Positions 8,077 to 17,994 of a stretch of DNA of 64,000 nt are shown in pieces. Source of the stretch: Devosia aquimaris. Lineage in GTDB: Bacteria > Pseudomonadota > Alphaproteobacteria > Rhizobiales > Devosiaceae. A model generated the notes under the pieces. The model was given only the letters and a program-made list of their open reading frames with translations, was not told the DNA's origin and searched no databases. Location: positions 372,001 through 436,000 of the forward strand of contig NZ_JAIEZN010000002.1 in assembly GCF_020169335.1 (NCBI RefSeq), given 5' to 3'. The number at the start of each line of letters is the position of its first letter. Position 1 is the first letter of the stretch. The translations under genes were made by a program, and so were the position numbers.

Positions 8077-8586
8077 ATGTCCGAATTCCAGCCCCAGCCG
8101 ATCCTGCGCCCCTTTGTCTGGAGCGACGTCCCCGCGATCACGGCGATCTACAAGCATTACGTCGAACAGACCGCGATCACCTTCGACACCGAAGTGCCGG
8201 GCGAAGAGGCCATCGCCGAGAAATATGCCGGGCTCAAGCGGCTCGGCCATCCCCTGATCATTGCCGAATTGGACGGCGAAACCGTTGGCTATGCCTATGC
8301 CAGCTTCTATCGGCCGCGCGCCGCGTACCGCTTCACCTGTGAGGATTCGATCTATCTGCGTCCCGACCTCAAGGGGCGTGGCCTGGGCAAGGCACTGCTG
8401 ACCGAACTGCTGGCGCAGTCGCGCGCCTTCGGCTTCAAGCAGATGATTGCCGTCATCACCGCAGACACCGCCAATTCCATCGCCATCCACGAAAAATTCG
8501 GTTTCCGCCACGTCGGGCGCTATGAGGCGGTTGGCTACAAGTTTGACCGCTGGCACGACATCGTGCACCTGCAGCTGGCACTCTAG
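8077..8586 (+). CDS. GNAT N-acetyltransferase, phosphinothricin-acetyltransferase-like
   Basis: A 169-residue GNAT-fold enzyme resembling the Pat/YncA group (phosphinothricin or methionine sulfoximine/sulfone acetyltransferases). The acetyl-CoA loop is in the segment RPDLKGRGLGKALLTELL, and typical group features are YASFYRPRAAYRFTCEDSIYL and NSIAIHEKFGF followed by VGYKFDRWHDIVHLQ. The ATG at 8077 is preferred over an upstream in-frame start at 8047 because the latter would overlap the terminator. The likely role is detoxification of amino-acid analogues, by family inference. Confidence 0.85.
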   Translation: MSEFQPQPILRPFVWSDVPAITAIYKHYVEQTAITFDTEVPGEEAIAEKYAGLKRLGHPLIIAELDGETVGYAYASFYRPRAAYRFTCEDSIYLRPDLKGRGLGKALLTELLAQSRAFGFKQMIAVITADTANSIAIHEKFGFRHVGRYEAVGYKFDRWHDIVHLQLAL

Positions 8587-8592
8587 ACCCCG

Positions 8593-9054
8593 CTAGAGCG
8601 GCTTGTGCATGGCCAGCCCCGTGCCGCCCATGCAGGCAACCGGCGCGGCATCGGCTGTCCAGCCCATGGCACGATAGAAGTCGGCTGCCGTATAGGTGCT
8701 GGTCAGATGCGCCTGCGTCACGCCCTGAGCGCGCATATGCGCCTCCATGGCCCCCAGCAGCGCCTTGCTGACGCCGCTGCGCCGCGCTTGCGGCGCCACA
8801 TAGTTGAGCGCCACCTCCGCGCCCCGCACGGCACCCACCGCCACGACGGCGCCGTCGCGCTCGGCAACCAGCATCGTCAGTTCAGCATCGTCCAGCATCG
8901 CCAGCACGCCGTCGGGCGACTTGTTGGCCGTCCAGCGCGCGATGGCTTCCGGATCGTTCTTGTGGTCGCTGGCGCACAGTTCGGTGATCGAGGCCATGAG
9001 CACAGCGCTCATGGCCGGTGCGTCCGCCGCAAGCGCGGGCCGGATCGCCACCAC
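8593..9054 (-). CDS. GNAT N-acetyltransferase
   Basis: A 153-residue GNAT-family protein. The N-terminal half carries the beta strands around TMLVAERDGAVVAVGAV, the acetyl-CoA-binding region is LNYVAPQARRSGVSKALLGAMEAHM, and the C-terminal part has the usual SxxAxxFYRxMGW pattern (TYTAADFYRAMGWTAD). The GTG start at 9054 directly abuts the TAG of the DUF2794 gene, so the two are almost certainly translated from one message. The acetyl acceptor is unknown. Confidence 0.8.
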   Translation of the reverse strand: MVAIRPALAADAPAMSAVLMASITELCASDHKNDPEAIARWTANKSPDGVLAMLDDAELTMLVAERDGAVVAVGAVRGAEVALNYVAPQARRSGVSKALLGAMEAHMRAQGVTQAHLTSTYTAADFYRAMGWTADAAPVACMGGTGLAMHKPL

Positions 9055-9444
9055 CTATCCCACCACCGCCAGCTGCGGATCGAGCACGCGCAGCACCAGG
9101 CCCAGCTCATGCCCGCGCTTGAGAATACGGCCCTGCTGGTTGGTGACGCTATACTGCCCCTGTCGATTGCGCAGCTTGGGCGTCTTCTCGATGATGAACA
9201 GGGGCCGCTCTGACACCCGCGCATAGACCGAGAACACAGCCCGATCGCGCAGGAAATCCATGGCATAGTCGCGCCACTCGCCCTGCCCGACCTTGCGGCC
9301 ATAGATGGCCAGGATCTGCGCCAGTTCCTTGCGATCAAAGGCGGTGATGACAGGCGGCTTGCTCGACGCCGCATTTGCAACAGGCTCGCCGGCATGCACC
9401 AGCGAGAGCGGTACGGCTTTGTCGTTCGGTGTGCGGCCCTGCAC
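9055..9444 (-). CDS. DUF2794 family protein
   Basis: A 129-residue cytoplasmic protein matching the alphaproteobacterial DUF2794 family: FDRKELAQILAIYGRKVGQGEWRDYAMDFL (about 41-70), RAVFSVYARVSERPLFIIEKTPKL, then RRQG-type QGQYSV and ILKRGHEL. No function is known for this family. The frame starts with GTG at 9444; since the conserved part begins only at about residue 41, a somewhat later start is possible. It is first in a two-gene unit with the GNAT gene. Confidence 0.85.
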   Translation of the reverse strand: MQGRTPNDKAVPLSLVHAGEPVANAASSKPPVITAFDRKELAQILAIYGRKVGQGEWRDYAMDFLRDRAVFSVYARVSERPLFIIEKTPKLRNRQGQYSVTNQQGRILKRGHELGLVLRVLDPQLAVVG

Positions 9445-9744
9445 CGGTCCGGATGCTCCCGTGTCAACGAACCGTCATGATTGCGGCATTTGCGCCCAGG
9501 CGCAAGGGGCTCCGTCGTGGCACAAAATCCCCAATATCGTCACATTTCTTCCCTGATGGCGCCAGAATGGGATGTCAGTTTGTGAGCATTGCCTCCAGTG
9601 GCGGGCACCTGAGCCGACTGAGCCCCCAAACCTGAAGCTTAGGTGTCCGCCCGTCATTCTTTATGACCTATGCGACTTGCCCTGACCTTTCCCCCAAAGG
9701 TCGGGGCTTTTTCTTGCCCGTCTGGTGGCGCGATAGCGGGCCGC
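9445..9744. other. 300-bp intergenic region with an RNA-like fold ending in a plus-strand terminator
   Basis: Both flanking genes are on the minus strand, yet the region ends in a plus-strand terminator-like hairpin. Upstream of that hairpin is a second stem, GGCGGGCACCT (9600-9610) with AGGTGTCCGCC (9641-9651), perfect apart from one G-U pair. No open frame of convincing coding character was seen. The arrangement fits a small RNA on the plus strand of roughly 100-200 nt; no good promoter was identified, so this is a candidate only. Confidence 0.4.
9679..9712 (+). terminator. orphan rho-independent terminator
   Basis: GCCCTGACCTTT (9679-9690) pairs with AAAGGTCGGGGC (9696-9707), twelve pairs with one wobble, and is followed by a run of T (9708-9711). 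The T run is on the plus strand only, although the genes on both sides are on the minus strand; the nearest plus-strand gene ends more than 1 kb upstream at 8586. Confidence 0.7.
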
Positions 9745-10485
9745 TCAGCGCTCGAAAGCGGCCGCGCCAAGGATAGGCCCGGGCAGGCCATTGTGCTCCT
9801 GCTGCACGATCACGGCGATGCCATTGCTGGTATCGGCCAGCATCTCGGGAATGGGCAGCTTGAGGCTTGCGCCGCTATTGCTCTCCCACAGGCCCAGCGC
9901 CTGCCGGCCCGTCACCACCTGGGTATAGACCATCGACTTGCCGGCATTATTGCCCTCGGCAATATCGACATCGGCGCGGTTGATATAGGTCACCAGCCAC
10001 ACCACGGCATCGTTGAGCGCGGTGTCGGCCGGAATGGAAACCTTGAGCATGTTGCGGTCCTGCGTCACCGCCACGTCCAGCGGCAACTGCGCCCGGTCGA
10101 TGGCCCCGTTGACCTCGTTGCGCCTGGACCCCACCACACCGATGGCGCCATTGACCACCATCTGCGGCGTATAGATGCGCGAGGAGCCCCAGCTCTGCGC
10201 ATAGGCGCGCTGGCGGTCCGAATAGGCGGGAGAACCGAAAGTGTCCTTCCAGCCAACATAGTCCCAATAATCAACGTGATAGGCCAGCGCCAGCACGTCG
10301 CCACGCTCGGACAGGCTGGTCAAAAGCGCGTCGGCCGGCGGGCAGGACGAGCAACCCTGGCTGGTGAACAGCTCTACCACCGCCTTGGGCTGCACGCGCA
10401 GGCTGTCGGCGCTGGCCGGAAGGGCCAGGCTCAGCGCAACCAGGAGTGTGCCCAGCAGGGCTGAAACGGCGGGCCGGAAGATCAT
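9745..10485 (-). CDS. DUF1223 family exported protein with CxxC motif
   Basis: A 246-residue protein with a signal peptide of about 26 residues (ending ALPASA). It belongs to the DUF1223 family, a thioredoxin-fold-like group. The hallmark FTSQGCSSCPPAD is at about 40-52 with C45 and C48, followed by ALAYHVDYWDYVGWKDTF and the YTPQMVVNG segment. These resemble redox-active exported proteins, but no DUF1223 member has a well-established function to my knowledge. It lies downstream of acnA on the same strand with about 131 bp between, and the acnA terminator separates them. Confidence 0.88.
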   Translation of the reverse strand: MIFRPAVSALLGTLLVALSLALPASADSLRVQPKAVVELFTSQGCSSCPPADALLTSLSERGDVLALAYHVDYWDYVGWKDTFGSPAYSDRQRAYAQSWGSSRIYTPQMVVNGAIGVVGSRRNEVNGAIDRAQLPLDVAVTQDRNMLKVSIPADTALNDAVVWLVTYINRADVDIAEGNNAGKSMVYTQVVTGRQALGLWESNSGASLKLPIPEMLADTSNGIAVIVQQEHNGLPGPILGAAAFER

Positions 10486-10563
10486 GGCAAGGTTGTAAGC
10501 CGCCGCCGACCGGACTCGCTAGTCAAAAGAGGGTGAGAAAGCCGATATTCCTTTCGCCCAACG

Positions 10564-10591
10564 AAAAATGGCGACCCCGGAGGTCCGCCAT
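10564..10591 (-). terminator. rho-independent terminator after acnA
   Basis: Read on the minus strand, ATGGCG (10591-10586) and CGCCAT (10573-10568), extended by a GGACC-type inner pairing, form a GC-rich hairpin. It is followed by five T residues (complement of 10564-10568). It begins about 25 bp after the acnA stop codon. Confidence 0.7.
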
Positions 10592-10616
10592 CGTCTCATG
10601 CAGGCTGCATTTCCGC

Positions 10617-13289
<2,673 letters not shown>

Positions 13290-13460
13290 TTTGTTCCGCC
13301 CGTCATCTGGTGTTGCGGCAGACGCTCCGGTTTGGGACTTTCGCCCGCGCAACCGTCCAAATGCGCCGCCTTTCCTGGAATGACTCCAATCTATAGGCGC
13401 TTATAGAGAAAGACGAATGGGCTTGCCAGCCCGACCCGTGGTTCAATACGAGAAGGGGTC

Positions 13461-14093
13461 ATGACTGATCGGCAAGTCTTTTCCCCCCTGCGCCTGTCTG
13501 CGAGCGGCCTCAGCTGTGGCCGTGGCGGCATTGCGCTGTCCACCGACATCGGCTTTGAGCTGGCCAACGGCCATGCCCTGCTGCTGCGCGGCCCCAATGG
13601 CACCGGCAAGACCACGCTGCTGCTGACCCTGGCCGGCGTCATCGCGCCCCTGGCCGGCAGCTTTGCCGCCGAGGGTGCCGATCCCGACACACGCTGGCTG
13701 CATTATTGCGGCCATCGCAACGCCATCAAGGCGCGGCTGACCGTACTCGAAGACCTCAGTTTCTGGGCCGAAATCAACGGCCCCACCGGCATGGCGCCAC
13801 GCGAGGCCCTGGCCGAAGTGGGCCTGGGCACGCTCGATGGGCTGGACGCCGGTTTCTTGTCCGCCGGCCAGTCGCGCCGCTTGGCGCTGGCGCGCCTCCT
13901 GGTCAGCCTGCGGCCGGTATGGCTGCTCGACGAACCCACCGCCGCGCTCGACACCGAAGGCCATGCGCTGGTGACGCGCCTGCTGGATCGGCACCTCGGC
14001 ATGGGGGGCCTCGCCATCGCGGCGACGCACGACCCCATTACCCTGTCCGACCCCACACGTCTGGGCGTGCTGCAGCTGGAGCGCGCGCCATGA
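13461..14093 (+). CDS. ccmA: heme exporter ATP-binding subunit CcmA
   Basis: A 210-residue ABC-transporter ATPase of the cytochrome c maturation system. Together with CcmB and CcmC it drives release of haem-loaded CcmE at the inner membrane. Walker A GPNGTGKTT is at 44-52, the signature region is FLSAGQSRRLALARLL, and Walker B is VWLLDEPTAALD. Lengths and motifs match CcmA rather than generic ABC ATPases, and the following genes confirm it. A GAAGGGG ribosome binding site precedes the ATG. The stop overlaps the ccmB start (ATGA). Confidence 0.95.
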   Translation: MTDRQVFSPLRLSASGLSCGRGGIALSTDIGFELANGHALLLRGPNGTGKTTLLLTLAGVIAPLAGSFAAEGADPDTRWLHYCGHRNAIKARLTVLEDLSFWAEINGPTGMAPREALAEVGLGTLDGLDAGFLSAGQSRRLALARLLVSLRPVWLLDEPTAALDTEGHALVTRLLDRHLGMGGLAIAATHDPITLSDPTRLGVLQLERAP

Positions 14094-14743
14094 GTGGATT
14101 TGCCGCCATGCTGCGCCGCGAACTGCGCCTGTCCCTGCGTGGCGGCGGCGATGTGCTGACGCTGGTGCTGTTCTTCATCATCGTGGGCGCCATCGTGCCC
14201 TTTGCCGTCGGGCCCGACCGAACCCTGCTGGCCGCCATTGCCCCCGGCATTGTCTGGATCGCGGCGTTCCTGGCCATGCTGCTTGGCCTCGAGCGCCTGT
14301 TCCGTCCCGACCATGAGGATGGCGCCCTGGTGCTGCTGCGCCAGGCCGAGCTGCCGCTCAGCGCCATCGTTGCCGCCAAGCTGATCGTCCACTGGCTGGT
14401 CTCGGCCGTGCCGCTGCTGCTGGCGACCCCGGTTCTGGCGGTGCTGCTGGCCATGGACCTCGACAGTTTCGGACGCACCATGATCTCGCTGGCCCTGGGC
14501 ACACCGGCGCTGGCCGCCTTTGGCGCCATTGGCGCGGCGGTCACTGTCTCGATCCGCCGCGGCGGGCTGATCGCGCCCATCCTGATCGCGCCGCTGTCCA
14601 TCCCCGTGCTGATCTTTGGCGTGGGCAGCATCACCTCGCCGCAATCGGGCGCGGCGACATTGTTTCTTGCGGCATTGAGCCTCATGGCCGTGGCCTTGGC
14701 TCCCTTTGCTGCCGCGCTTGCGATAAGCTCGGCTGAAGACTAG
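14090..14743 (+). CDS. ccmB: heme exporter membrane subunit CcmB
   Basis: A 217-residue integral membrane protein with six predicted helices and the CcmB landmarks MLRRELRLSLRGGGDVLTLVLFF at the start and RPDHEDGALVLLRQAELPL near residue 73. The ATG overlaps the ccmA stop by 4 bases, so translation is coupled. CcmB is the channel-like partner of CcmA in the system that attaches haem to CcmE and then to apocytochromes c in the periplasm. The C-terminal helix ends ALAISSAED. Confidence 0.95.
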   Translation: MSGFAAMLRRELRLSLRGGGDVLTLVLFFIIVGAIVPFAVGPDRTLLAAIAPGIVWIAAFLAMLLGLERLFRPDHEDGALVLLRQAELPLSAIVAAKLIVHWLVSAVPLLLATPVLAVLLAMDLDSFGRTMISLALGTPALAAFGAIGAAVTVSIRRGGLIAPILIAPLSIPVLIFGVGSITSPQSGAATLFLAALSLMAVALAPFAAALAISSAED

Positions 14744-14755
14744 AGCACTGATCCC

Positions 14756-15517
14756 ATGACCCCAGATACCGAACCCAGGCTCAATTGGTGGAACCGGATG
14801 GCCAATCCGGGGCAATTCGTCGCCTGGACCACGCCGCTGCTCTGGCCGCTGGTGATCCTGACCGCCGTGCTCTTCGTGCTCGGCTTCTGGTTTGCCTTCT
14901 TCAATTCGCCCGAGGACTACCAGATGGGCGACACCGTGCGCATCATGTATGTCCACGTGCCCAATGCCTGGCTGAGCCAGTTCGTCTACGCCATCATGAG
15001 CGTCTCGGCCCTGGGCACGCTGGTCTGGCGCCACCCCATGGCCGATGTCTCCATGAAGGCCGCCGCCCCCCTGGGCGCGCTGTTCACCGCGCTGGCCCTG
15101 TTCACCGGCGCCCTGTGGGGCCGCCCCACCTGGGGCACCTTCTGGGAATGGGACGGCCGCATGACCTCGACCCTGGTGCTGCTGCTGATCTATCTGGGCC
15201 TGGTCGCGCTGTGGCGCGCCTTTGACGACCAGCTCCGCGCCGCCCGCGTCATCGCCGTCTTTACCCTGGTGGGCGCCATCAACATTCCCATCATCAAATT
15301 CTCGGTCGACTGGTGGAGCACGCTGCACCAGCCGGCCAGCGTTTTCCGCCCCGATGGCCCGCGCATGCCGATGTCGATCCTCGTGCCGCTGTTCGTGATG
15401 TTTTTCGCGTTTACATTCCTGTTCCTGGTCCTCCACCTCAAGGCCATGCACACCGAGGTCAAGCGCCGCCGGGTAATGACGCTCAAGCGTCGCCTGGCCC
15501 AGGGAGGCCCGGCATGA
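14756..15517 (+). CDS. ccmC: heme-handling membrane protein CcmC
   Basis: A 253-residue polytopic membrane protein of the CcmC/CcmF/ResC family that presents haem to CcmE. The tryptophan-rich WWD-type signature is seen as GALWGRPTWGTFWEWDGRMT near residues 119-138, with the flanking conserved histidines (HVPNAW near 64 and WSTLHQP near 190). Six transmembrane helices are predicted. It starts 12 bp after ccmB and its stop overlaps the ccmD start, consistent with one transcript. Confidence 0.96.
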   Translation: MTPDTEPRLNWWNRMANPGQFVAWTTPLLWPLVILTAVLFVLGFWFAFFNSPEDYQMGDTVRIMYVHVPNAWLSQFVYAIMSVSALGTLVWRHPMADVSMKAAAPLGALFTALALFTGALWGRPTWGTFWEWDGRMTSTLVLLLIYLGLVALWRAFDDQLRAARVIAVFTLVGAINIPIIKFSVDWWSTLHQPASVFRPDGPRMPMSILVPLFVMFFAFTFLFLVLHLKAMHTEVKRRRVMTLKRRLAQGGPA

Positions 15518-15690
15518 TCGATCTGGGACCACACGCCGTCTTCATCATCTGGGCCTATATCGGCGTGATGCTCGGCATTGCCGGGCTGATTGCCTGGACG
15601 CTGTTTGACGCCCGCCGCACGGCCAGCGAACTCAGCCGCCTCGAGGCCCGCGACCCGCGCCGCCAGCGCCCGGCGGGCACCACCCCATGA
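15514..15690 (+). CDS. ccmD: small membrane protein CcmD
   Basis: A 58-residue protein with one transmembrane helix (residues about 8-29, HAVFIIWAYIGVMLGIAGLI) and a positively charged cytoplasmic tail, the expected form of CcmD. CcmD stabilises the CcmABC complex with holo-CcmE. It overlaps ccmC by 4 bases at its start and ccmG by 4 bases at its end. Identification rests on size, topology and position, because CcmD sequences are poorly conserved. Confidence 0.88.
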   Translation: MIDLGPHAVFIIWAYIGVMLGIAGLIAWTLFDARRTASELSRLEARDPRRQRPAGTTP

Positions 15691-16223
15691 TGCGCTATGT
15701 GCTCTTTGGCCTGCCGCTGATCGCCCTGATTGCCCTGGTGGCGGTGTTTGCCGGCTCGATCAACCGCGACCCCAATCTCGTCCGCTCGGTGCTGATCGAC
15801 AAGCCCGCCCCGGCCTTCGCCATGCCCGCGGTCGACGGCCTGGGCGTGCCCGGCTTTGACACCGAAGCGCTCAAGGGCCAGGTCAGCGTGGTCAATGTCT
15901 TTGCCAGCTGGTGCATTCCCTGCCGCGCCGAACATCCCCTGCTGATGGCGCTCAAGGATGTCACAGAGGTGCGCCTGCTCGGCATCAACCAGGCCGATGC
16001 GCCGGAAAATGCCCGGGCCTTTCTCGAAGAACTGGGCAATCCCTATGACGCCGTGGGCGCCGATCGCGATCGCCGCGTCTCCATCGACTGGGGCGTCTAT
16101 GGAGTGCCGGAGACCTTTGTGGTCAATGCCGAAGGGATCATCACCTTCAAGCATGTCGGCCCGCTCGATCCGCAATCCTTCGAGACCGATTTGCTGCCCG
16201 CCATCGCCAAGGCGCGGAACTGA
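15687..16223 (+). CDS. ccmG: periplasmic thiol:disulfide oxidoreductase CcmG (DsbE)
   Basis: A 178-residue membrane-anchored thioredoxin-like protein. An N-terminal helix (residues 5-23) anchors it, and the active site WCIPC lies at 75-79. The CcmG-specific segment GVYGVPETFVVNAEG follows near residue 140. It keeps apocytochrome c cysteines reduced for haem ligation. The gene ends the ccmABCDG unit; ccmE, ccmF and ccmH are not in this window and must be elsewhere. Confidence 0.95.
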   Translation: MMRYVLFGLPLIALIALVAVFAGSINRDPNLVRSVLIDKPAPAFAMPAVDGLGVPGFDTEALKGQVSVVNVFASWCIPCRAEHPLLMALKDVTEVRLLGINQADAPENARAFLEELGNPYDAVGADRDRRVSIDWGVYGVPETFVVNAEGIITFKHVGPLDPQSFETDLLPAIAKARN

Positions 16224-16507
16224 CCTGTCCTGGATTGTTTCAAGGTCAGATTGACGTAGTTCCGTCGCCCCCTCTCGCTTGAGGGGAATCGGGGTGGAGG
16301 TGGTTCTGCGGGCGACTGACGGCCCCCCTCCCTCGGTCCCTCCCTTCAAGAGCTTGCACTCGGGCGCGCCGAGGCGCGACCCGGGGTGGGGAGGGATGTG
16401 AAGGAACCGCAGACCCAGTAGAGATTAAGACGATCTCGCTGCGTTCAGCCTGGGTTCAGGCCGACCTTGCCATGCTCTTGGCATAGTTTGCGTGTTCAGG
16501 GCGTATC
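16224..16507. repeat. 284-bp intergenic with GC-rich inverted repeats
   Basis: The first 180 bp contain short palindromic pieces, for example CCCCTCTCGCTTGAGGGG (about 16269-16286) and a CCCTCCC / GGGAGGG pair near 16340 and 16398, typical of REP-like or other dispersed non-coding repeats. A related CTCACCCGACCCTGCGGGT element occurs at 55397-55415. The last 70 bp are plain upstream sequence for the Flp pilin gene. No coding frame was accepted. Confidence 0.5.
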
Positions 16508-16651
16508 ATGTCGAAGACCATCAAGAATTTCATCCGCGACGAGGCCGGGGTCACGCCCGTGGAATATGCCCTGATCGCGGCCATTCTGGTGGTGGTGATG
16601 ACCTTTGCCGTCTCGGCCGCCGGCTACAGCCTCGCCGATTTTCTCGACTGA
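16508..16651 (+). CDS. Flp/Fap type IVb pilin subunit
   Basis: A 47-residue protein beginning MSKTIKNFIRDEAGVTPVEYAL. It has the Flp prepilin hallmark: a short basic leader ending in Gly, then a mature protein with the conserved Glu-Tyr pair (VEYALIAAILVVVMTFAV) at about 18-35. A CpaA-type peptidase would cut after G14. Such pilins form Flp/Tad pili for surface attachment. No cpa/tad genes are in the window, so this is a lone copy. The upstream sequence is not clearly a known promoter class. Confidence 0.88.
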   Translation: MSKTIKNFIRDEAGVTPVEYALIAAILVVVMTFAVSAAGYSLADFLD

Positions 16652-16668
16652 GCATGACCTGCGACGGC

Positions 16669-16890
16669 TCAGAAGTCGCTGGTGAGTCCCTTGATCTCCC
16701 AGTCGCCATAGCGCGCCGGTTCCAGCCCGCCGCGGCCGCCCACTTCCTTTTGCGCAAAGGCGCCCTTGGCGTCGATCGCCTGGCGCCGCGCCTCGGCTTC
16801 GGCCAGCGCGCGCTTGGCTGCCGCGCTCAGCGGCGGTCTTGGCGTTTCAGCTGGGGTCTGATTGTCGTCCGGGCTTGTCTTGTCAGTCAT
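16669..16890 (-). CDS. DUF1674 / succinate dehydrogenase assembly factor 4 homologue
   Basis: A 73-residue protein ending YGDWEIKGLTSDF, the invariant C-terminal motif of the DUF1674 family to which mitochondrial SDHAF4 belongs. The GGRGGLEPARYGDW core is at about 51-64. In mitochondria it binds flavinated SdhA during complex II assembly; a similar job in alphaproteobacteria is likely. The ATG at 16890 is chosen because GCGGAAA precedes it at a good distance; the ATG at 16896 is the alternative. The gene is convergent with the Flp pilin and divergent from htpX. Confidence 0.85.
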   Translation of the reverse strand: MTDKTSPDDNQTPAETPRPPLSAAAKRALAEAEARRQAIDAKGAFAQKEVGGRGGLEPARYGDWEIKGLTSDF

Positions 16891-17001
16891 GCTCATTTCC
16901 GCAACCCAACAGGGGTCTGATGACATCTTGTGCAACCCGCTTGCACCGGGCCGCCATTGACCCAACATAATTGTTCGACACCACGAACCCAAGGGCTTCC
17001 G

Positions 17002-17985
17002 ATGTTCAACGCCTTTCGCACTACCGTTCTTCTGGCCGCGCTGACCGCGCTGTTCATGGTCGTGGGCTATTTCATTGGCGGCACCAGCGGCATGGTGATC
17101 GCCTTCCTGTTCGCGCTGGCGACCAATCTCTTCGGCTACTGGAACTCCGACAAAATGGTGCTGCGCATGCAGAACGCCGTGCCGGTGGAGCGCAGTCGCG
17201 TGCCCGAGCTCTATGATATGGTCGATATTCTTTCGCGCAAGGCCGGCCTGCCGACCCCGGCGGTCTATCTGATCCAGTCTGACCAGCCCAATGCCTTTGC
17301 CACCGGCCGCAATCCGCAGAACGCGGCCGTCGCCGTCTCGACGGGCCTGCTGCGCCATCTCGAAACGCGCGAAGTGGCCGCGGTCGTGGCCCATGAACTG
17401 GCCCATATCCGCAATCGCGACACGCTGACCATGACCATCACGGCCACCTTTGCCGGCGCCATTTCGGCCCTGGCCCAGTTCGGCCTGTTCTTTGGTGGCG
17501 GTGACCGCCGCGACAATCCGCTGGGCGGCATCGGCGCGCTGCTGATGGTGTTCCTGGCCCCCATGGCCGCCATGCTGGTGCAGATGGCGGTGAGCCGCAC
17601 CCGCGAATACGAGGCAGATCGCATCGGCGCCGAGATCTCCAGCGACCCGCTGGCCCTGGCCTCGGCCCTGCACAAGATCGCCACCCTGGCGGGCCGCGAG
17701 GTCAATGTCGCGGCCGAGCGCAACCCGGCCATGGCCCATATGTACATCGTCAATCCGCTCTCCGGGCAGCGCATGGACAATCTGTTTTCCACCCACCCGG
17801 ACACCGGCAATCGCATTGAAGCGCTGCGCGCGCTTGCAGCATCCATGCATGTGGACGATAAGGGCCGCAGGCCTCAGCCGCGCCCAGCCCCGACCAGCAC
17901 CGGTCGCGACATTGGCGGCGGCTGGCGCGTGCCGACCGTCGGACGGACCGACGAGGACGGCGGACAACGCGGTCCCTGGGGATAG
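17002..17985 (+). CDS. htpX: membrane zinc metalloprotease HtpX
   Basis: A 327-residue M48B protease of the inner membrane that helps degrade misfolded membrane proteins. Two N-terminal helices (about 7-45) precede the catalytic HELAH at 131-135, and the third zinc ligand is E204 in [10 protein letters not shown]. Two further hydrophobic segments follow the active site. The C-terminal tail (after about 290) is basic and Pro/Arg rich. The ATG at 17002 is chosen over an upstream in-frame start because it gives the family N-terminus ([11 protein letters not shown]). Confidence 0.95.
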   Translation: MFNAFRTTVLLAALTALFMVVGYFIGGTSGMVIAFLFALATNLFGYWNSDKMVLRMQNAVPVERSRVPELYDMVDILSRKAGLPTPAVYLIQSDQPNAFATGRNPQNAAVAVSTGLLRHLETREVAAVVAHELAHIRNRDTLTMTITATFAGAISALAQFGLFFGGGDRRDNPLGGIGALLMVFLAPMAAMLVQMAVSRTREYEADRIGAEISSDPLALASALHKIATLAGREVNVAAERNPAMAHMYIVNPLSGQRMDNLFSTHPDTGNRIEALRALAASMHVDDKGRRPQPRPAPTSTGRDIGGGWRVPTVGRTDEDGGQRGPWG

Positions 17986-17994
17986 AAAAGAAGC

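Noticed and set aside
9600-9651. ACCTGAGCCGA within the stem at 9600-9651 recalls a conserved part of 6S RNA.
   Set aside because: The fold is too short for 6S RNA, the rest of the consensus is not visible, and the usual neighbours (zapA, ygfA) are absent. Kept only as an unassigned RNA candidate.
14954-14959. CACGTG cores at 14954, 33179 and 48220 as further parS sites.
   Set aside because: Their arms do not match GTTT/AAAC and all lie in coding sequence, so they are chance hexamers.
16480-16500. TTGGCATAGTTTGC upstream of the Flp pilin as a sigma-54 promoter.
   Set aside because: The GG-to-GC distance is 8 bp instead of 10, so it does not fit the -24/-12 rule.
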